Shown in pieces: positions 1 through 8,148 of a stretch of 64,000 nucleotides of DNA. This stretch comes from Clostridiales bacterium Firm_13. GTDB lineage: Bacteria > Bacillota > Clostridia > Saccharofermentanales > Saccharofermentanaceae. Position 1 is the first letter of the stretch, and every line of letters starts with the position of its first letter. Below the pieces are notes generated by a model that worked only from the letters and a program-made list of their open reading frames with translations, was not told the DNA's origin and ran no database searches. The stretch lies in the NCBI GenBank assembly GCA_001603035.1, contig LVAS01000004.1, positions 38,094 to 102,093 on the forward strand, in the 5' to 3' direction. Made by a program: the position numbers and the translations under genes.

Positions 1-2
1 TG

Positions 3-281
3 GTTTGGGTCGCCGTCGGAGGACGCGGAAATTTGACCGGCGCAATGGTCGGCACAATTCTCTTGCAGGTAGCGGAAACGATATTGAACTCGACATTCTC
101 GAATATTTCGGCGGATTTTGCCCAGTACTGGAAACTTGCGCTCGGCGTTATCATCCTGATCATTGTCTTTTTTATTCCCAAGGGTTTCGTCGGGACGCTG
201 GTCGAAGCGGAGCAGCGGCGAAAGGATCGGAATCGCAAAGAGAGAATCCTCAGAAAAGGGGGGGTGAACGGCAATGGCTGA
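3..281 (+). CDS. urtC: Urea ABC transporter permease UrtC, C-terminal part (5' truncated by window edge)
   Basis: Only the last 92 codons are present; the frame is already open at the first base. The visible protein starts with the V-x-V-GGRG motif and a G-x-G helix typical of the last part of LivM/UrtC branched-chain-type permeases. One more hydrophobic helix (around residues 44-62 of the visible part) and a basic cytoplasmic tail follow. It would form the membrane channel of a urea or short-amide importer with UrtB. The assignment to UrtC rather than LivM rests mainly on the two downstream ATPases, which match UrtD and UrtE closely. The stop overlaps urtD by 8 bp, so translation is probably coupled. 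Confidence 0.8.
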   Translation, partial: VWVAVGGRGNLTGAMVGTILLQVAETILNSTFSNISADFAQYWKLALGVIILIIVFFIPKGFVGTLVEAEQRRKDRNRKERILRKGGVNGNG

Positions 282-1023
282 TTCCAAAGTCTTATTGGAA
301 GTTCGCAAACTCTCGGTTGAATTCAGCGGGTTCCAGGCGCTCACAGATGTGAACATGAAGATCTACGAGGGGGAACTCCGCGTGATTATCGGGCCGAACG
401 GAGCGGGGAAGACCACCTTTATGGATCTCGTTACCGGGAAAACTACGCCGACGGCGGGCCGGATTTATTTTGACGGAGCCGATATTACCAAGAAATCTGC
501 GTCGGAAATCGCGAAAAAATACAAGATCGGTCGCAAATTTCAAGGCCCGAATGTCTTTGATAACATGACCGTGAAAGAGAACGTCGAGATTGCCACGGAA
601 GGGTACGAAGGCCTTTTTCGGAGCATTTTCTTCCGGAAGACGGATGCGTTCAAAGAGCGAGTCAATCAGATTCTCCGCGAGATCGAACTGTATGACTACC
701 GCCACTTCATGGCGTGCGACCTTTCGCACGGGCAGCGCCAATGGCTTGAGATCGGAATGGTTTTCGCGCAGAACCCCAAGCTCATCATTCTCGACGAGCC
801 GACCGCAGGGATGACGGCGGAAGAGACCTTTAAGACCGGCGAAATGATCAAAAAGCTCAAAGGAGAGCATACGATCATTGTTGTCGAACACGACATGGAT
901 TTTGTACGTCAAGTGGCGGAATTCGTAACCGTCTTCAATTATGGCCGTCTTCTGGCGGAAGGCCCGCTCGAAGAAGTACAGAAGAATCCGGAAGTAATCG
1001 CCGTATATTTGAAAGAGGATTAG
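274..1023 (+). CDS. urtD: Urea ABC transporter ATP-binding protein UrtD
   Basis: 249 residues, the usual length for UrtD. Walker A is GPNGAGKTT at about residues 40-48, the signature is LSHGQRQ near residue 150, and Walker B LIILDEPTAGM is near residue 171, followed by the H-loop VVEHDMDFV. The sequence ELRVIIGPNGAGKTT and the segment GRKFQGPNVFDNMTV are characteristic of UrtD, which usually has RKFQ-x-P-x-VFENLTV. The protein would energise urea uptake as a heterodimer with UrtE at the cytoplasmic face. It overlaps urtC and is separated from urtE by only 2 bp. Role in urea uptake is inferred from family; LivG-type amino acid transport is the alternative. Confidence 0.88.
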   Translation: MADSKVLLEVRKLSVEFSGFQALTDVNMKIYEGELRVIIGPNGAGKTTFMDLVTGKTTPTAGRIYFDGADITKKSASEIAKKYKIGRKFQGPNVFDNMTVKENVEIATEGYEGLFRSIFFRKTDAFKERVNQILREIELYDYRHFMACDLSHGQRQWLEIGMVFAQNPKLIILDEPTAGMTAEETFKTGEMIKKLKGEHTIIVVEHDMDFVRQVAEFVTVFNYGRLLAEGPLEEVQKNPEVIAVYLKED

Positions 1024-1025
1024 AA

Positions 1026-1730
1026 ATGAATATACTGGAAGTCAGTCATATCGATGTTTCTTACGGGAAGAGCCGTGTGATCAGTGATCTGTCACTTACC
1101 GTTTCGTCCGGAAGCCGAACCGTGATACTCGGTCGCAACGGAGTCGGCAAGACGACTCTTCTCAAAAGTCTTGTCGGAATTCTCCCGATCTCGGCGGGAT
1201 CGGTTGTTTTCGACGGAAGCGATGTCGCGAAACAGAAGCCTTATCAGAGATCGCTTTCCGGGATCGGCTATGTCCCGCAAGGTCGTGAAATTATTCCTCT
1301 TCTTACCGTGAACGAGAACCTTGAACTGGGTTCCCTCGGGCGTCCCAAGCTTCGATTTGAGGAGAAGAAGGCGTGGGCACTCGACTATTTTCCGATGCTT
1401 AAGGCACACTTAAATCGAAATGGCGGCGTCCTTTCCGGCGGTCTTCAGCAGCAGCTCGCTCTCGCGCGATGCATCATCTGCGAGCCGAAGATGATGCTCC
1501 TTGACGAACCGACCGAAGGGATTCAACCGAATGTTGTTGCTGAGATTGCCGAGACGCTCAAAAGAATCGCCGCGGAAACGGGGATAACGATCCTTCTCGT
1601 TGAACAGAACTTGAAATTTGCCCGAAAAGTGGCAGAAAATTACTTCATTATGCAGAAGGGTACCGTGGTCGCATCCGGACTTACGGATGGCCTTGACGAT
1701 GAGACGATCCGGAAGTACTTGTCTGTGTGA
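1026..1730 (+). CDS. urtE: Urea ABC transporter ATP-binding protein UrtE
   Basis: 234 residues. Walker A is GRNGVGKTT at about residues 36-44; the segment GIGYVPQGREI is the hallmark of the UrtE/LivF group; Walker B MLLDEPTEGIQP is near residues 157-168. The ABC signature reads LSGGLQQQ instead of the usual LSGGQQQQ, with Leu at the position of the conserved Gln, a mild but real deviation. It is the last gene of the operon: 113 bp downstream lies a strong intrinsic terminator. Together with urtC and urtD it would import urea or short-chain amides as a nitrogen source; no urease genes are visible in this window. Confidence 0.88.
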   Translation: MNILEVSHIDVSYGKSRVISDLSLTVSSGSRTVILGRNGVGKTTLLKSLVGILPISAGSVVFDGSDVAKQKPYQRSLSGIGYVPQGREIIPLLTVNENLELGSLGRPKLRFEEKKAWALDYFPMLKAHLNRNGGVLSGGLQQQLALARCIICEPKMMLLDEPTEGIQPNVVAEIAETLKRIAAETGITILLVEQNLKFARKVAENYFIMQKGTVVASGLTDGLDDETIRKYLSV

Positions 1731-1843
1731 ATTGGCATTCGGATTGTAAGATCTTTACATAGGAGAAGAGAATAAGGGAAAATAGCAAATTCTCTTTAAC
1801 TTCTTATCTTAGAAATATGATAGGATTAAAGAAATGTCAACTG

Positions 1844-1875
1844 GGGAGGTTCGGCTGAACGAACCTCCCTTTTTA
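1844..1875 (+). terminator. Intrinsic terminator of the urt operon
   Basis: A perfect 10-bp stem GGGAGGTTCG / CGAACCTCCC (1844-1853 and 1860-1869) closes a 6-nt loop and is followed by a T-rich tail. It lies 113 bp after urtE and before carD, so it separates the two transcription units. Confidence 0.9.
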
Positions 1876-1921
1876 TGCCCCCCCGCGACGTGAAGTTAAA
1901 AATAACGATTGAGGTGACGAT

Positions 1922-2461
1922 TTGATCTATCGATTGAATGATGCGGTTATGTACAGTGTTCACGGTGTTTGTCGGATTACTGCCATTACGGAGATGTCCT
2001 TTAGCGGGACAGAAAAGCTCTATTATGTTCTGAAGCCGATCGCTGAACGTGAATCCACGATTTTTATCCAGACGGATAATCGGAAAGAAGTGGAGCGAAT
2101 GCACCCCGCGTTGACGCATGATTCCGCGATGGAATTTATTCTGTCGTTGCCGGACGAAGAGGTTGCGTGGATTGATGACGACCCTCTTCGGAAAGAAACG
2201 TATGCGACGGTGTTTGCGAATGCCGACAGAAGTGAATTAATCCGTTTGATTCGGATGACTGCGCATAGACGGGCGGAACTGGGTCGAGTCGGTAAAAAGA
2301 TGCGCGTCACCGACGAGAACTTTATTCGGGATGCGGAGAAGATCCTTTTCGGGGAATTAGCCTTTGCTCTTGAGATTCCCTTTGAATCGGTACAGAACTA
2401 CATTTCCCGAACGCTGCATCGCGATTTTTACGAGATTGACCCGGCAGAGACATCTGCGTAA
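1922..2461 (+). CDS. CarD-family transcriptional regulator
   Basis: 179 residues. The N-terminal ~65 residues (YRLNDAVMYSVHGVCRI and IFIQTDN) match the CarD/TRCF RNA-polymerase-interaction domain. The remainder is a helical domain rich in basic residues (RRAELGRVGKKM), as in the CarD DNA-binding part, with the family-typical ending in which the last helices follow DAEKILFGELA. CarD proteins bind the RNA polymerase beta subunit and stabilise open complexes. The start is a TTG preceded by GAGGTG at 1911-1916, 5 nt upstream; no ATG or GTG in this frame would preserve the N-terminal domain. It stands alone between a terminator and the nitroreductase gene. Confidence 0.82.
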   Translation: MIYRLNDAVMYSVHGVCRITAITEMSFSGTEKLYYVLKPIAERESTIFIQTDNRKEVERMHPALTHDSAMEFILSLPDEEVAWIDDDPLRKETYATVFANADRSELIRLIRMTAHRRAELGRVGKKMRVTDENFIRDAEKILFGELAFALEIPFESVQNYISRTLHRDFYEIDPAETSA

Positions 2462-2480
2462 TTCTACCGTGTTTCGGAAT

Positions 2481-2505
2481 GATCGAGCACTCGAAGATCT
2501 TTTTA
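2481..2505 (+). terminator. Weak terminator-like hairpin after carD
   Basis: GAT-CGAG-CA-CTCG-aa-GATC folds into a short imperfect hairpin followed by TTTTT. It lies about 20 bp after the carD stop and ahead of the nitroreductase gene, which fits a modest intrinsic terminator; stability is low. Confidence 0.4.
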
Positions 2506-2551
2506 TTCCGGTGTAAAATAAAACGAAGATTTTCGAAGGAGTACAGACGAT

Positions 2552-3328
2552 ATGCGGGATAAGCACTTGGTTCAGATAGATACCGATCTTTGTGTCGGTT
2601 GCGGAGAATGCGTCCGCGATTGCCCTTCTGATGCCATTGTTCTCCGGGACGGGAGAGCGATGACACGCAGGTCAGACTGCCTTTTCTGCGGGCATTGCGT
2701 CGCAATTTGTCCGACCGGATCCGTATCCATTACGGGATTTTCCGATACGTCCGAGTCGCTTGACTCCGCGGAAGCTCTGTCGCCAGAGAGACTCCTTACC
2801 GCGATTAAGGGCCGCCGCTCGATTCGTCGATTCTTGCCTGCGCCCGTCGAAGAGGAGAAAATCGAGAGAATTCTTGAAGCGGGCCGTTATTCGCCGACCG
2901 CGACGAATTCGCAAAACGTATCCTACGTAGTTCTATGTGACAAAATCCAAGAGGCGGAGTCTCTCGCGACGCAATTTGCCGCACAAATCGCGCGCTTTGT
3001 CCTGCCGCTACTTCCGCGATATCGCAATATGGAATTCGGCCCGCATTTCTTCTTTAAGGGCGCTCCGATCGCGGTCGTTCTCCTTTCTCGGAACCGGATC
3101 GATGCGGGGATTGCCGCGGGAAATATGGCTTTGACTGCCGAAGCTGAAGGCTTGGGCGTTCTTTACAGTGGATTCTTCACGATTGCCGCGAATCGCGGTC
3201 GCCGCGTGCGCCGTCTGCTTGGTCTTTCCCGTAAGGATAAAGCCGCGATTACCCTGGTGATCGGTTATACAGATATTCATTATCGACGTACCGCTCCGAA
3301 GGAGCGCCCGCGCGTAATCCGACGCTGA
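2552..3328 (+). CDS. Nitroreductase-family oxidoreductase with N-terminal 2[4Fe-4S] ferredoxin domain
   Basis: 258 residues in two parts. Residues ~1-60 carry two classical 4Fe-4S motifs, CVGCGECVRDCP and CLFCGHCVAICP, so eight cysteines can hold two clusters. Residues ~85-250 form a nitroreductase fold starting with the FMN-phosphate-binding segment RRSIRRF. The fused ferredoxin would deliver electrons from the cellular ferredoxin pool to FMN, a layout common in anaerobic clostridia. The true substrate (nitro compound, quinone, flavin) cannot be read from sequence. Start ATG follows GAAGGAG about 10 nt upstream. It is a single gene, with a promoter-like TAAAAT near 2511. Confidence 0.85.
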   Translation: MRDKHLVQIDTDLCVGCGECVRDCPSDAIVLRDGRAMTRRSDCLFCGHCVAICPTGSVSITGFSDTSESLDSAEALSPERLLTAIKGRRSIRRFLPAPVEEEKIERILEAGRYSPTATNSQNVSYVVLCDKIQEAESLATQFAAQIARFVLPLLPRYRNMEFGPHFFFKGAPIAVVLLSRNRIDAGIAAGNMALTAEAEGLGVLYSGFFTIAANRGRRVRRLLGLSRKDKAAITLVIGYTDIHYRRTAPKERPRVIRR

Positions 3329-3369
3329 GTAGGCATAAGGCGCGATTCGCTGATATACGAGGGGGAAGA

Positions 3370-4047
3370 ATGAGAGACTACAACGTTTATTTTGTCGATG
3401 CGGACGGTACGCTTTTTGACTTTGAGAAGGCGGAGAGCGAGGCGCTTTCCGGACTCTTTCTTTCGCACCACTATCCTTATGACGACACGGTTCTGATGAA
3501 TTACCGCGAGATCAACCACGATTTATGGCGCCGATTCGATTCCGGTGAGATCGCGAAAGACGATCTGCTCCCGAAGCGGTTCTTTCTCCTTTCGCAAAGA
3601 CTCGGTTTAAGTTCTGACGCGTCGGAGATGAATCGGGAGTACCTGTATCGACTCGGTCAGGGCGCCTATCTTCTGGAAGGCGCACTCGAATTCTGCCGGG
3701 AAGTTTCTGCCAGAGGAAAGAAGCTCTATATCGTAACGAACGGTGTATCATCGACGCAGCGTATGCGTCTTATGAAATCCCCGTTATTGCCGTATCTTTC
3801 GGAAGTATTCATTTCGGAGGAGATCGGAACACAAAAGCCCGCTATTGCTTTTTTTGAGGCTGTCTTTTCCGCGATACCGGAAACCGACAAGAGTCAGATG
3901 TTGATTGTCGGCGATTCCCTGACGGCGGACATCGCGGGCGGACGGAATGCGGGAATAGACAGTTGCTGGTACAACCCGGCGAGTTTGGCGAATTCCGGGC
4001 CGATCCGACCGACAATGGAGATCCGGCATCTTTCTGAACTGTTGTAA
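3370..4047 (+). CDS. HAD-family hydrolase, YjjG-type nucleotidase
   Basis: 225 residues, the normal size for YjjG-like phosphatases. All four HAD motifs are visible: motif I DADGTLFDFEKAE at residues ~10-22 with both catalytic aspartates, motif II TNG near 120, the motif III lysine in GTQKP near 155, and motif IV VGDSLTADIAGG near 179. YjjG enzymes dephosphorylate non-canonical pyrimidine nucleotides (house-cleaning); this specificity is inferred from motif I and its helical cap. The RBS GAGGGGGAAG lies just upstream of the ATG. Confidence 0.82.
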   Translation: MRDYNVYFVDADGTLFDFEKAESEALSGLFLSHHYPYDDTVLMNYREINHDLWRRFDSGEIAKDDLLPKRFFLLSQRLGLSSDASEMNREYLYRLGQGAYLLEGALEFCREVSARGKKLYIVTNGVSSTQRMRLMKSPLLPYLSEVFISEEIGTQKPAIAFFEAVFSAIPETDKSQMLIVGDSLTADIAGGRNAGIDSCWYNPASLANSGPIRPTMEIRHLSELL

Positions 4048-4145
4048 CCCCGTCGTTTTCGCTCGCTTTTTTGTGCCGACAAGACGCCATGCAAGATCCT
4101 TGCATTTCTGTCATCATTCCGTAGCATTATTTGACGGGAAACGTC

Positions 4146-4154
4146 TGGTAAAAT
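4146..4154 (+). promoter_or_regulatory. Extended -10 promoter candidate for the NlpC/P60 gene
   Basis: TGGTAAAAT fits an extended -10 element (TGn followed by a TATAAT-like hexamer). It lies about 70 bp upstream of the GTG start; no good -35 hexamer is apparent at 17 bp. The leader between it and the start contains GGTGC (4185-4189) and GCACC (4207-4211), which could pair just before the RBS. Confidence 0.35.
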
Positions 4155-4222
4155 AGAAAAAGCATCTTTCTTTTCTGACTTAAGGGTGCCAAAGACAACT
4201 CGATATGCACCGGAGGTTATTC

Positions 4223-5539
4223 GTGAAAAGACCCCTGTCCGCTATTCTCTCTATTTTCCTGATCCTTGGAAGCACCGCCTCCGGCGTTTACGCGACGGAT
4301 TCCGAGCAATCGGTCTCGGAGCCCTCCGAGACCGCCGGGCAAGTCGTGACGGCGACAGAACTACCTTCCGATTCTCCGCTCACTTCTGCCGCCGAAGCGG
4401 ATTCGGATCCGATATCCGAATTTGTCTCGCGATTCTATATACAATTCTTGAACCGAACCGCCGACCCTTCCGGTCTTCAGAATTGGACGGAGCAACTTGT
4501 TTCCGGTAGTGCGACGGGCACTGACATTGCTGTAGGCTTTGTCAACAGTCCCGAATTCCAAGGAGCCGGAGTAAGCGACGAGACATACGTCCGGATTCTG
4601 TATCGAGCTTTTTTTGACCGCGAAGCCGATTCTCCCGGGCTGTCGATGTGGACGGAAGCGCTCGCATCCGGTCTCAGCAGACAATACGTATTGCAGGGAT
4701 TCTGCAATTCGGACGAATTTACGAATCTCTGTGCCCGCTTCGGTATCGCGAGAGGAACCTTGACACTTACGGCGGCGGCGGACAATAATCCGGGCGTCGC
4801 ACAGTTCGTCATCCGATTTTACAGACAATGCCTAAACCGCGAACCGGATACGGCCGGCCTCAACGACTGGGTCAGCCGTCTTGTCAATAACCAGTCAAAG
4901 GGCGCGGATGTGGCGTTCGGCTTTGTTTTTAGTCAGGAGTTTTTGAATCGCAACGTAACCGACGAAGATTTCGTCAACATTTTATACGCCGCGTTTTTCA
5001 ACCGTTCGGCGGACGCGGCCGGTTGGGATAATTGGCTAAGTCAACTCAAAGCGGGGGAGACAAGAAGAGCTGTGCTCGCCGGATTTGTCAATTCGGAAGA
5101 GTTTAAGACCTTAGCGCAGAAATACGGCATTGACAGCGGAACTCTTTCCGACGGCAAAACGCCGGCTGCCGCGCCGGCGCCATACGACGGGCTCGCCGCC
5201 TATTGCCGGCAGTTTCTCGGCGTTCCGTATGTTTACGGCGGATCCACTCCGCGTGCTTTCGATTGTTCCGGCTTTGTCTGCTACGTTTTCAAGAACAAGT
5301 ACGGAATTATTCTCCCGCATTACTCGGCATCGATCTCGAAGCTCGGGACGCGCGTCGATGCTTCGTCCATGCAACCCGGAGATGTCATCTGCTATGACTA
5401 TAAGCGTGACGGTACGGTCGACCATGTCGCGATCTATGTCGGAGACGGCCGCATGATTCACGCATCGACGGTGCGCAATGCGATTGTAGACGATCCGCTC
5501 GATATGGGAGGAGCTACGACGATTCGTCGCTTTCTCTAA
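4223..5539 (+). CDS. Secreted DUF4214 repeat protein with C-terminal NlpC/P60 peptidase domain
   Basis: The GTG at 4223 is preferred over the in-frame ATG at 4205: it has GGAGG at 4212-4216 and yields a clean signal peptide (KRP followed by a hydrophobic core, cleavage near VYA). The mature protein has an acidic Ser/Thr linker, then two long DUF4214 units (about residues 65-175 and 190-305), each with two copies of the FxxRFYxQxLNRxxDxxGLxxW pattern. A C-terminal NlpC/P60 domain (~325-438) has catalytic Cys in DCSGFV, His in VDHVAIYVG and a third polar His in MIHAST. NlpC/P60 enzymes cleave peptidoglycan stem peptides; DUF4214 is usually found in cell-surface or extracellular proteins. It would act in wall remodelling or as a surface autolysin. 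Confidence 0.85.
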   Translation: MKRPLSAILSIFLILGSTASGVYATDSEQSVSEPSETAGQVVTATELPSDSPLTSAAEADSDPISEFVSRFYIQFLNRTADPSGLQNWTEQLVSGSATGTDIAVGFVNSPEFQGAGVSDETYVRILYRAFFDREADSPGLSMWTEALASGLSRQYVLQGFCNSDEFTNLCARFGIARGTLTLTAAADNNPGVAQFVIRFYRQCLNREPDTAGLNDWVSRLVNNQSKGADVAFGFVFSQEFLNRNVTDEDFVNILYAAFFNRSADAAGWDNWLSQLKAGETRRAVLAGFVNSEEFKTLAQKYGIDSGTLSDGKTPAAAPAPYDGLAAYCRQFLGVPYVYGGSTPRAFDCSGFVCYVFKNKYGIILPHYSASISKLGTRVDASSMQPGDVICYDYKRDGTVDHVAIYVGDGRMIHASTVRNAIVDDPLDMGGATTIRRFL

Positions 5540-5707
5540 TCTTTTCCTCTTTTCTTGGGATGAATCAGAGCGTACTTGTTTGTCTCTCCGATTTGGATCC
5601 GTCTTCCTCCTTTTTTCACGTATAGAGTATACTGGAGACAGAAGGGTCTGTAAGAAGCGGGAGTCCTGTCTTATATCCCGACGGAGAAATACGAGAGGAG
5701 AAGCGGT

Positions 5708-6070
5708 ATGACTAGAGACGAGTTAATTGCCGTTTGTCTGTCTTATCCGGATTCCTATGAAGACTACCCGTTCCATGACGAACCCGGAGCGCCCGACGCG
5801 TGGACCGTGATGCGACATTTGGGGAATCGGAAGTCTTTCGCTTTTATTTTCGATCGCGAAGGACTCTGCATCAATCTTAAATGTACGCCGGATCGTTCGA
5901 TCTTTCTTCGCGGATACTATCGCGGGATTTCCCCTGGTTATCACATGAATAAGGAACACTGGAATACGTTGAAACTGAATATGGATGTTCCTGAGCAAGA
6001 ACTCCTTACTCTGATCGCACTAAGCCATGCGCTGACAAACCCGCCGATACGAAGAAGGCGATACGAATGA
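5708..6070 (+). CDS. MmcQ/YjbR-family DNA-binding protein
   Basis: 120 residues. The opening MTRDELIAVCLSYPDSYEDYPF and the downstream pattern RKSFAFIF, INLKC, GYHMNKEHWNTL are characteristic of the MmcQ/YjbR family, whose members have a CyaY-like fold and are annotated as DNA-binding; their function is poorly known. The protein is full length with an extra basic C-terminus (RRRRYE). The RBS GAGAGGAGAAG precedes the ATG. The next gene starts 13 bp after the stop, so the two are probably co-transcribed. Confidence 0.82.
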   Translation: MTRDELIAVCLSYPDSYEDYPFHDEPGAPDAWTVMRHLGNRKSFAFIFDREGLCINLKCTPDRSIFLRGYYRGISPGYHMNKEHWNTLKLNMDVPEQELLTLIALSHALTNPPIRRRRYE

Positions 6071-6083
6071 ACGGAGGAAACAG

Positions 6084-6428
6084 ATGAATACCGATACGGA
6101 AGTTCTGGCGACACTTCTTAACAAGCAGAACCAAATCATACGACGTCAGACGCGGATTCAGATTGCGATTCTCTGCGTGCTCGTTCTTTTTGTGATAACT
6201 GCGGGCATCGTCCTTTTCCAAGTCGCGTCAGTTATGAATCGCATCAACACAAAGCTCGAATCCATTGATACGGACGGATTAAATCGTTCGATTGCGTCCT
6301 TGAATGAGGCTTCTGACAAATTCGGGCAGATCGACACCGAGGAACTGAACCGCTTGATTACTTCTTTGAATCAATCGGCGGAGAAGATGGAGCAAGCGGT
6401 CGGCGTTCTTTCCGGACTGTTCTCCTGA
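6084..6428 (+). CDS. Small single-pass membrane protein with tandem coiled-coil repeats
   Basis: 114 residues, not recognised as a named family. Residues ~1-26 are polar/basic, ~27-50 form one strong transmembrane helix, and the rest is a heptad-like region. Within it a 22-residue unit beginning IDT-x-x-LNR and containing SLN-x-SxxK is present twice in tandem (near residues 64-85 and 86-107). The layout resembles DUF948-type envelope coiled-coil proteins, but that is only an impression. It follows the YjbR gene by 13 bp and precedes the Sel1 protein by 45 bp; RBS GGAGG is upstream. Confidence 0.7.
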   Translation: MNTDTEVLATLLNKQNQIIRRQTRIQIAILCVLVLFVITAGIVLFQVASVMNRINTKLESIDTDGLNRSIASLNEASDKFGQIDTEELNRLITSLNQSAEKMEQAVGVLSGLFS

Positions 6429-6473
6429 TTTGCGCCGAGATGTATAACACTTCCTCGGAAAGGACCTCGCGCT

Positions 6474-7826
6474 ATGCCGGAGAATGACGAGAACGGAAAA
6501 GACAAGAGGACCGAAGAATTACTCCGGGCGATTCGCCTTGCTTTCGCGAAAGAAGATAACGCGGAGGTCTTTCGCTTGTTACAAGCTCCCGAACTCTCCG
6601 ACAGTCCGGATGCCGCCTTTCTCCTCGGAAATTATTACAAGGATATCGTGACCGACCGAGAGAAGGCGATCACGGCGTATCGTCGTGCCGTTTTCCTCGG
6701 CAGTGTGAAGGCATGGTCGCCGCTTGGCATTCTCCTTACAGAGACGAAAGATTGGCACGAATACATGGAGGGACGGCGATTCCTGATGCGAGCGGCTCGC
6801 GAATTGGAAGATATTCCGGCGCAATACCGTCTCGGGTGGTATTGCCTGTACGGGCGAACCGGTGAATCAGAGCCGCAGTCCGCGATCTACTGGTTCTCGC
6901 TCGCCGCGGAAAGGGGACATCCCGAATCGATCTATTCGTTGATACTCCTTTTCATAAATGAGAAATATATTCCGCGCGATATCGACCGTGCCCTTACGTA
7001 TATCCGGCGGCTCCTTGAGATCGGGAGGGCGGATGCCGCGATTGAGTTCGGCCTTTTTCTTTATTTCGGAGAAGACATGCGGCGGGATGTTGCGGACGCC
7101 CTTCGAATTCTGGAGCCGATTTCCGGTGCCGGAAGCGCGCAGGCTTCCGCCCGAATCGGATATATCTATTTGTTCGGCGCCGACGGTGTCCTGCCGGACC
7201 TTAAAAAAGCGCTGCGATATATTCGTCAGGCGGCCCGCTCCGGAGAACCCTATGGGGAAGAATTACTGGGATATTGCTATTTCCATGGAATCGGGGTCGA
7301 GAAGGATACCGTTAAAGGGCTGCAACTCTTTCGGAAAACGGCAGACGCCGGTTGGATGGGCGGACAATATCAGCTCGGCATGTATTATGCGTATTGGACG
7401 AATCCGCACCAATTCAAAAAGGCGGCGTACTGGTTTTCGCTTGCCGCGGAGCAGAATCATACGGATGCGCTTGTTAAACTCGGCTTCTTATATCGATACG
7501 GATTCGGTGTCGAAAAGAATCAAGAGAAGGCATTCGAATCCTTCCGCCGCGCGGCAAGCCGGGGAGATAAGACGGCGATGCATCACCTGGGCGACGCGTA
7601 TGAACGAGGACTTGGTGTGGAGAAGGACGATACGAGAGCACTCTCTTGGTACCTGATGGCGGCGGAAAGAGGCGAACCTCTCGGCATGTTTGCCGCCGGA
7701 AAAATGATCTGGAACGGGGTTGGGCACGTGAAGGATAAAGCGGGCGGTGTGGAATGGATCCGGCGCGCCGCAGCGAAAGAATTACCGGACGCGACAGAGT
7801 GGCTTTTGCGGCACGAAGGGAAATAG
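6474..7826 (+). CDS. Sel1-like (SLR/TPR) repeat protein
   Basis: 450 residues made almost wholly of Sel1-like repeats: recurring A-x-x-x-LG-x-x-Y-x-x-G-x-G-V-x-K-D patterns, for example YCYFHGIGVEKD, LGDAYERGLGVEKDD and RYGFGVEKNQEK. There are roughly ten helix-turn-helix units from residue ~40 to the end. No signal peptide or membrane segment is seen, so it is probably cytoplasmic. Sel1 repeats mediate protein-protein contacts; the partner is unknown. It seems to close the short operon starting at 5708. Confidence 0.82.
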   Translation: MPENDENGKDKRTEELLRAIRLAFAKEDNAEVFRLLQAPELSDSPDAAFLLGNYYKDIVTDREKAITAYRRAVFLGSVKAWSPLGILLTETKDWHEYMEGRRFLMRAARELEDIPAQYRLGWYCLYGRTGESEPQSAIYWFSLAAERGHPESIYSLILLFINEKYIPRDIDRALTYIRRLLEIGRADAAIEFGLFLYFGEDMRRDVADALRILEPISGAGSAQASARIGYIYLFGADGVLPDLKKALRYIRQAARSGEPYGEELLGYCYFHGIGVEKDTVKGLQLFRKTADAGWMGGQYQLGMYYAYWTNPHQFKKAAYWFSLAAEQNHTDALVKLGFLYRYGFGVEKNQEKAFESFRRAASRGDKTAMHHLGDAYERGLGVEKDDTRALSWYLMAAERGEPLGMFAAGKMIWNGVGHVKDKAGGVEWIRRAAAKELPDATEWLLRHEGK

Positions 7827-8015
7827 AAGCGCACAAAAAAACACGGAATCGGATGTGTCATCACTCCAATTCCGTGTCTTCTTTCTTCGATACGCCTTGG
7901 GGTCGATCGGTTTTCTTGTAACGGGATTGATCGCGCCCCAGGTGCCTCGCCTCTTGGCGTAGATTTCTTTCTTTTTGCGTTTTGACAGCTTTTCAATCGG
8001 TATAAATCGATCCAT
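7782..8015 (-). CDS. Small basic conserved-type protein of unknown function
   Basis: Up to 77 residues on the minus strand. The start ATG (complement of 8013-8015) has a strong AGGAGG 5 nt upstream. The N-terminal ~55 residues are highly basic (SKRKKKEIYAKRRGTWG, then NPVTRKP and PKAYRRKKTRNW), which resembles small uncharacterised Bacillota proteins I have seen with the pattern WG-x-x-NPVTR-x-P-x-x-PKAYNR. The C-terminus is odd: the frame runs through a hairpin with a T7 tail (7834-7877) and overlaps the 3' end of the Sel1 gene by 45 bp. Either the mRNA ends inside the frame or the natural end lies elsewhere. Confidence 0.6.
   Translation of the reverse strand: MDRFIPIEKLSKRKKKEIYAKRRGTWGAINPVTRKPIDPKAYRRKKTRNWSDDTSDSVFFCALLFPFVPQKPLCRVR
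7834..7885 (-). terminator. Bidirectional terminator hairpin between the Sel1 gene and the small minus-strand gene
   Basis: ACACGGAAT (7841-7849) pairs with ATTCCGTGT (7869-7877), extended by GGA/TCC after one mismatch. On the minus strand the stem is followed by seven T residues; on the plus strand by a looser CTTCTTTCTT. It would stop transcription in both directions, but on the minus strand it sits inside the open frame of the small gene. Confidence 0.75.
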
Positions 8016-8148
8016 ACGTCCTCCTATTGTCGCTCTTGTTATATTATCGTATCAAGAGTTGACCTATCGCGCAAGACATTCGGAGGCGACGGCGTTTTTG
8101 TGAACCGAAGATTCGAGTAACAATGGAGTTAAACAGCGGGAGGCAAAT

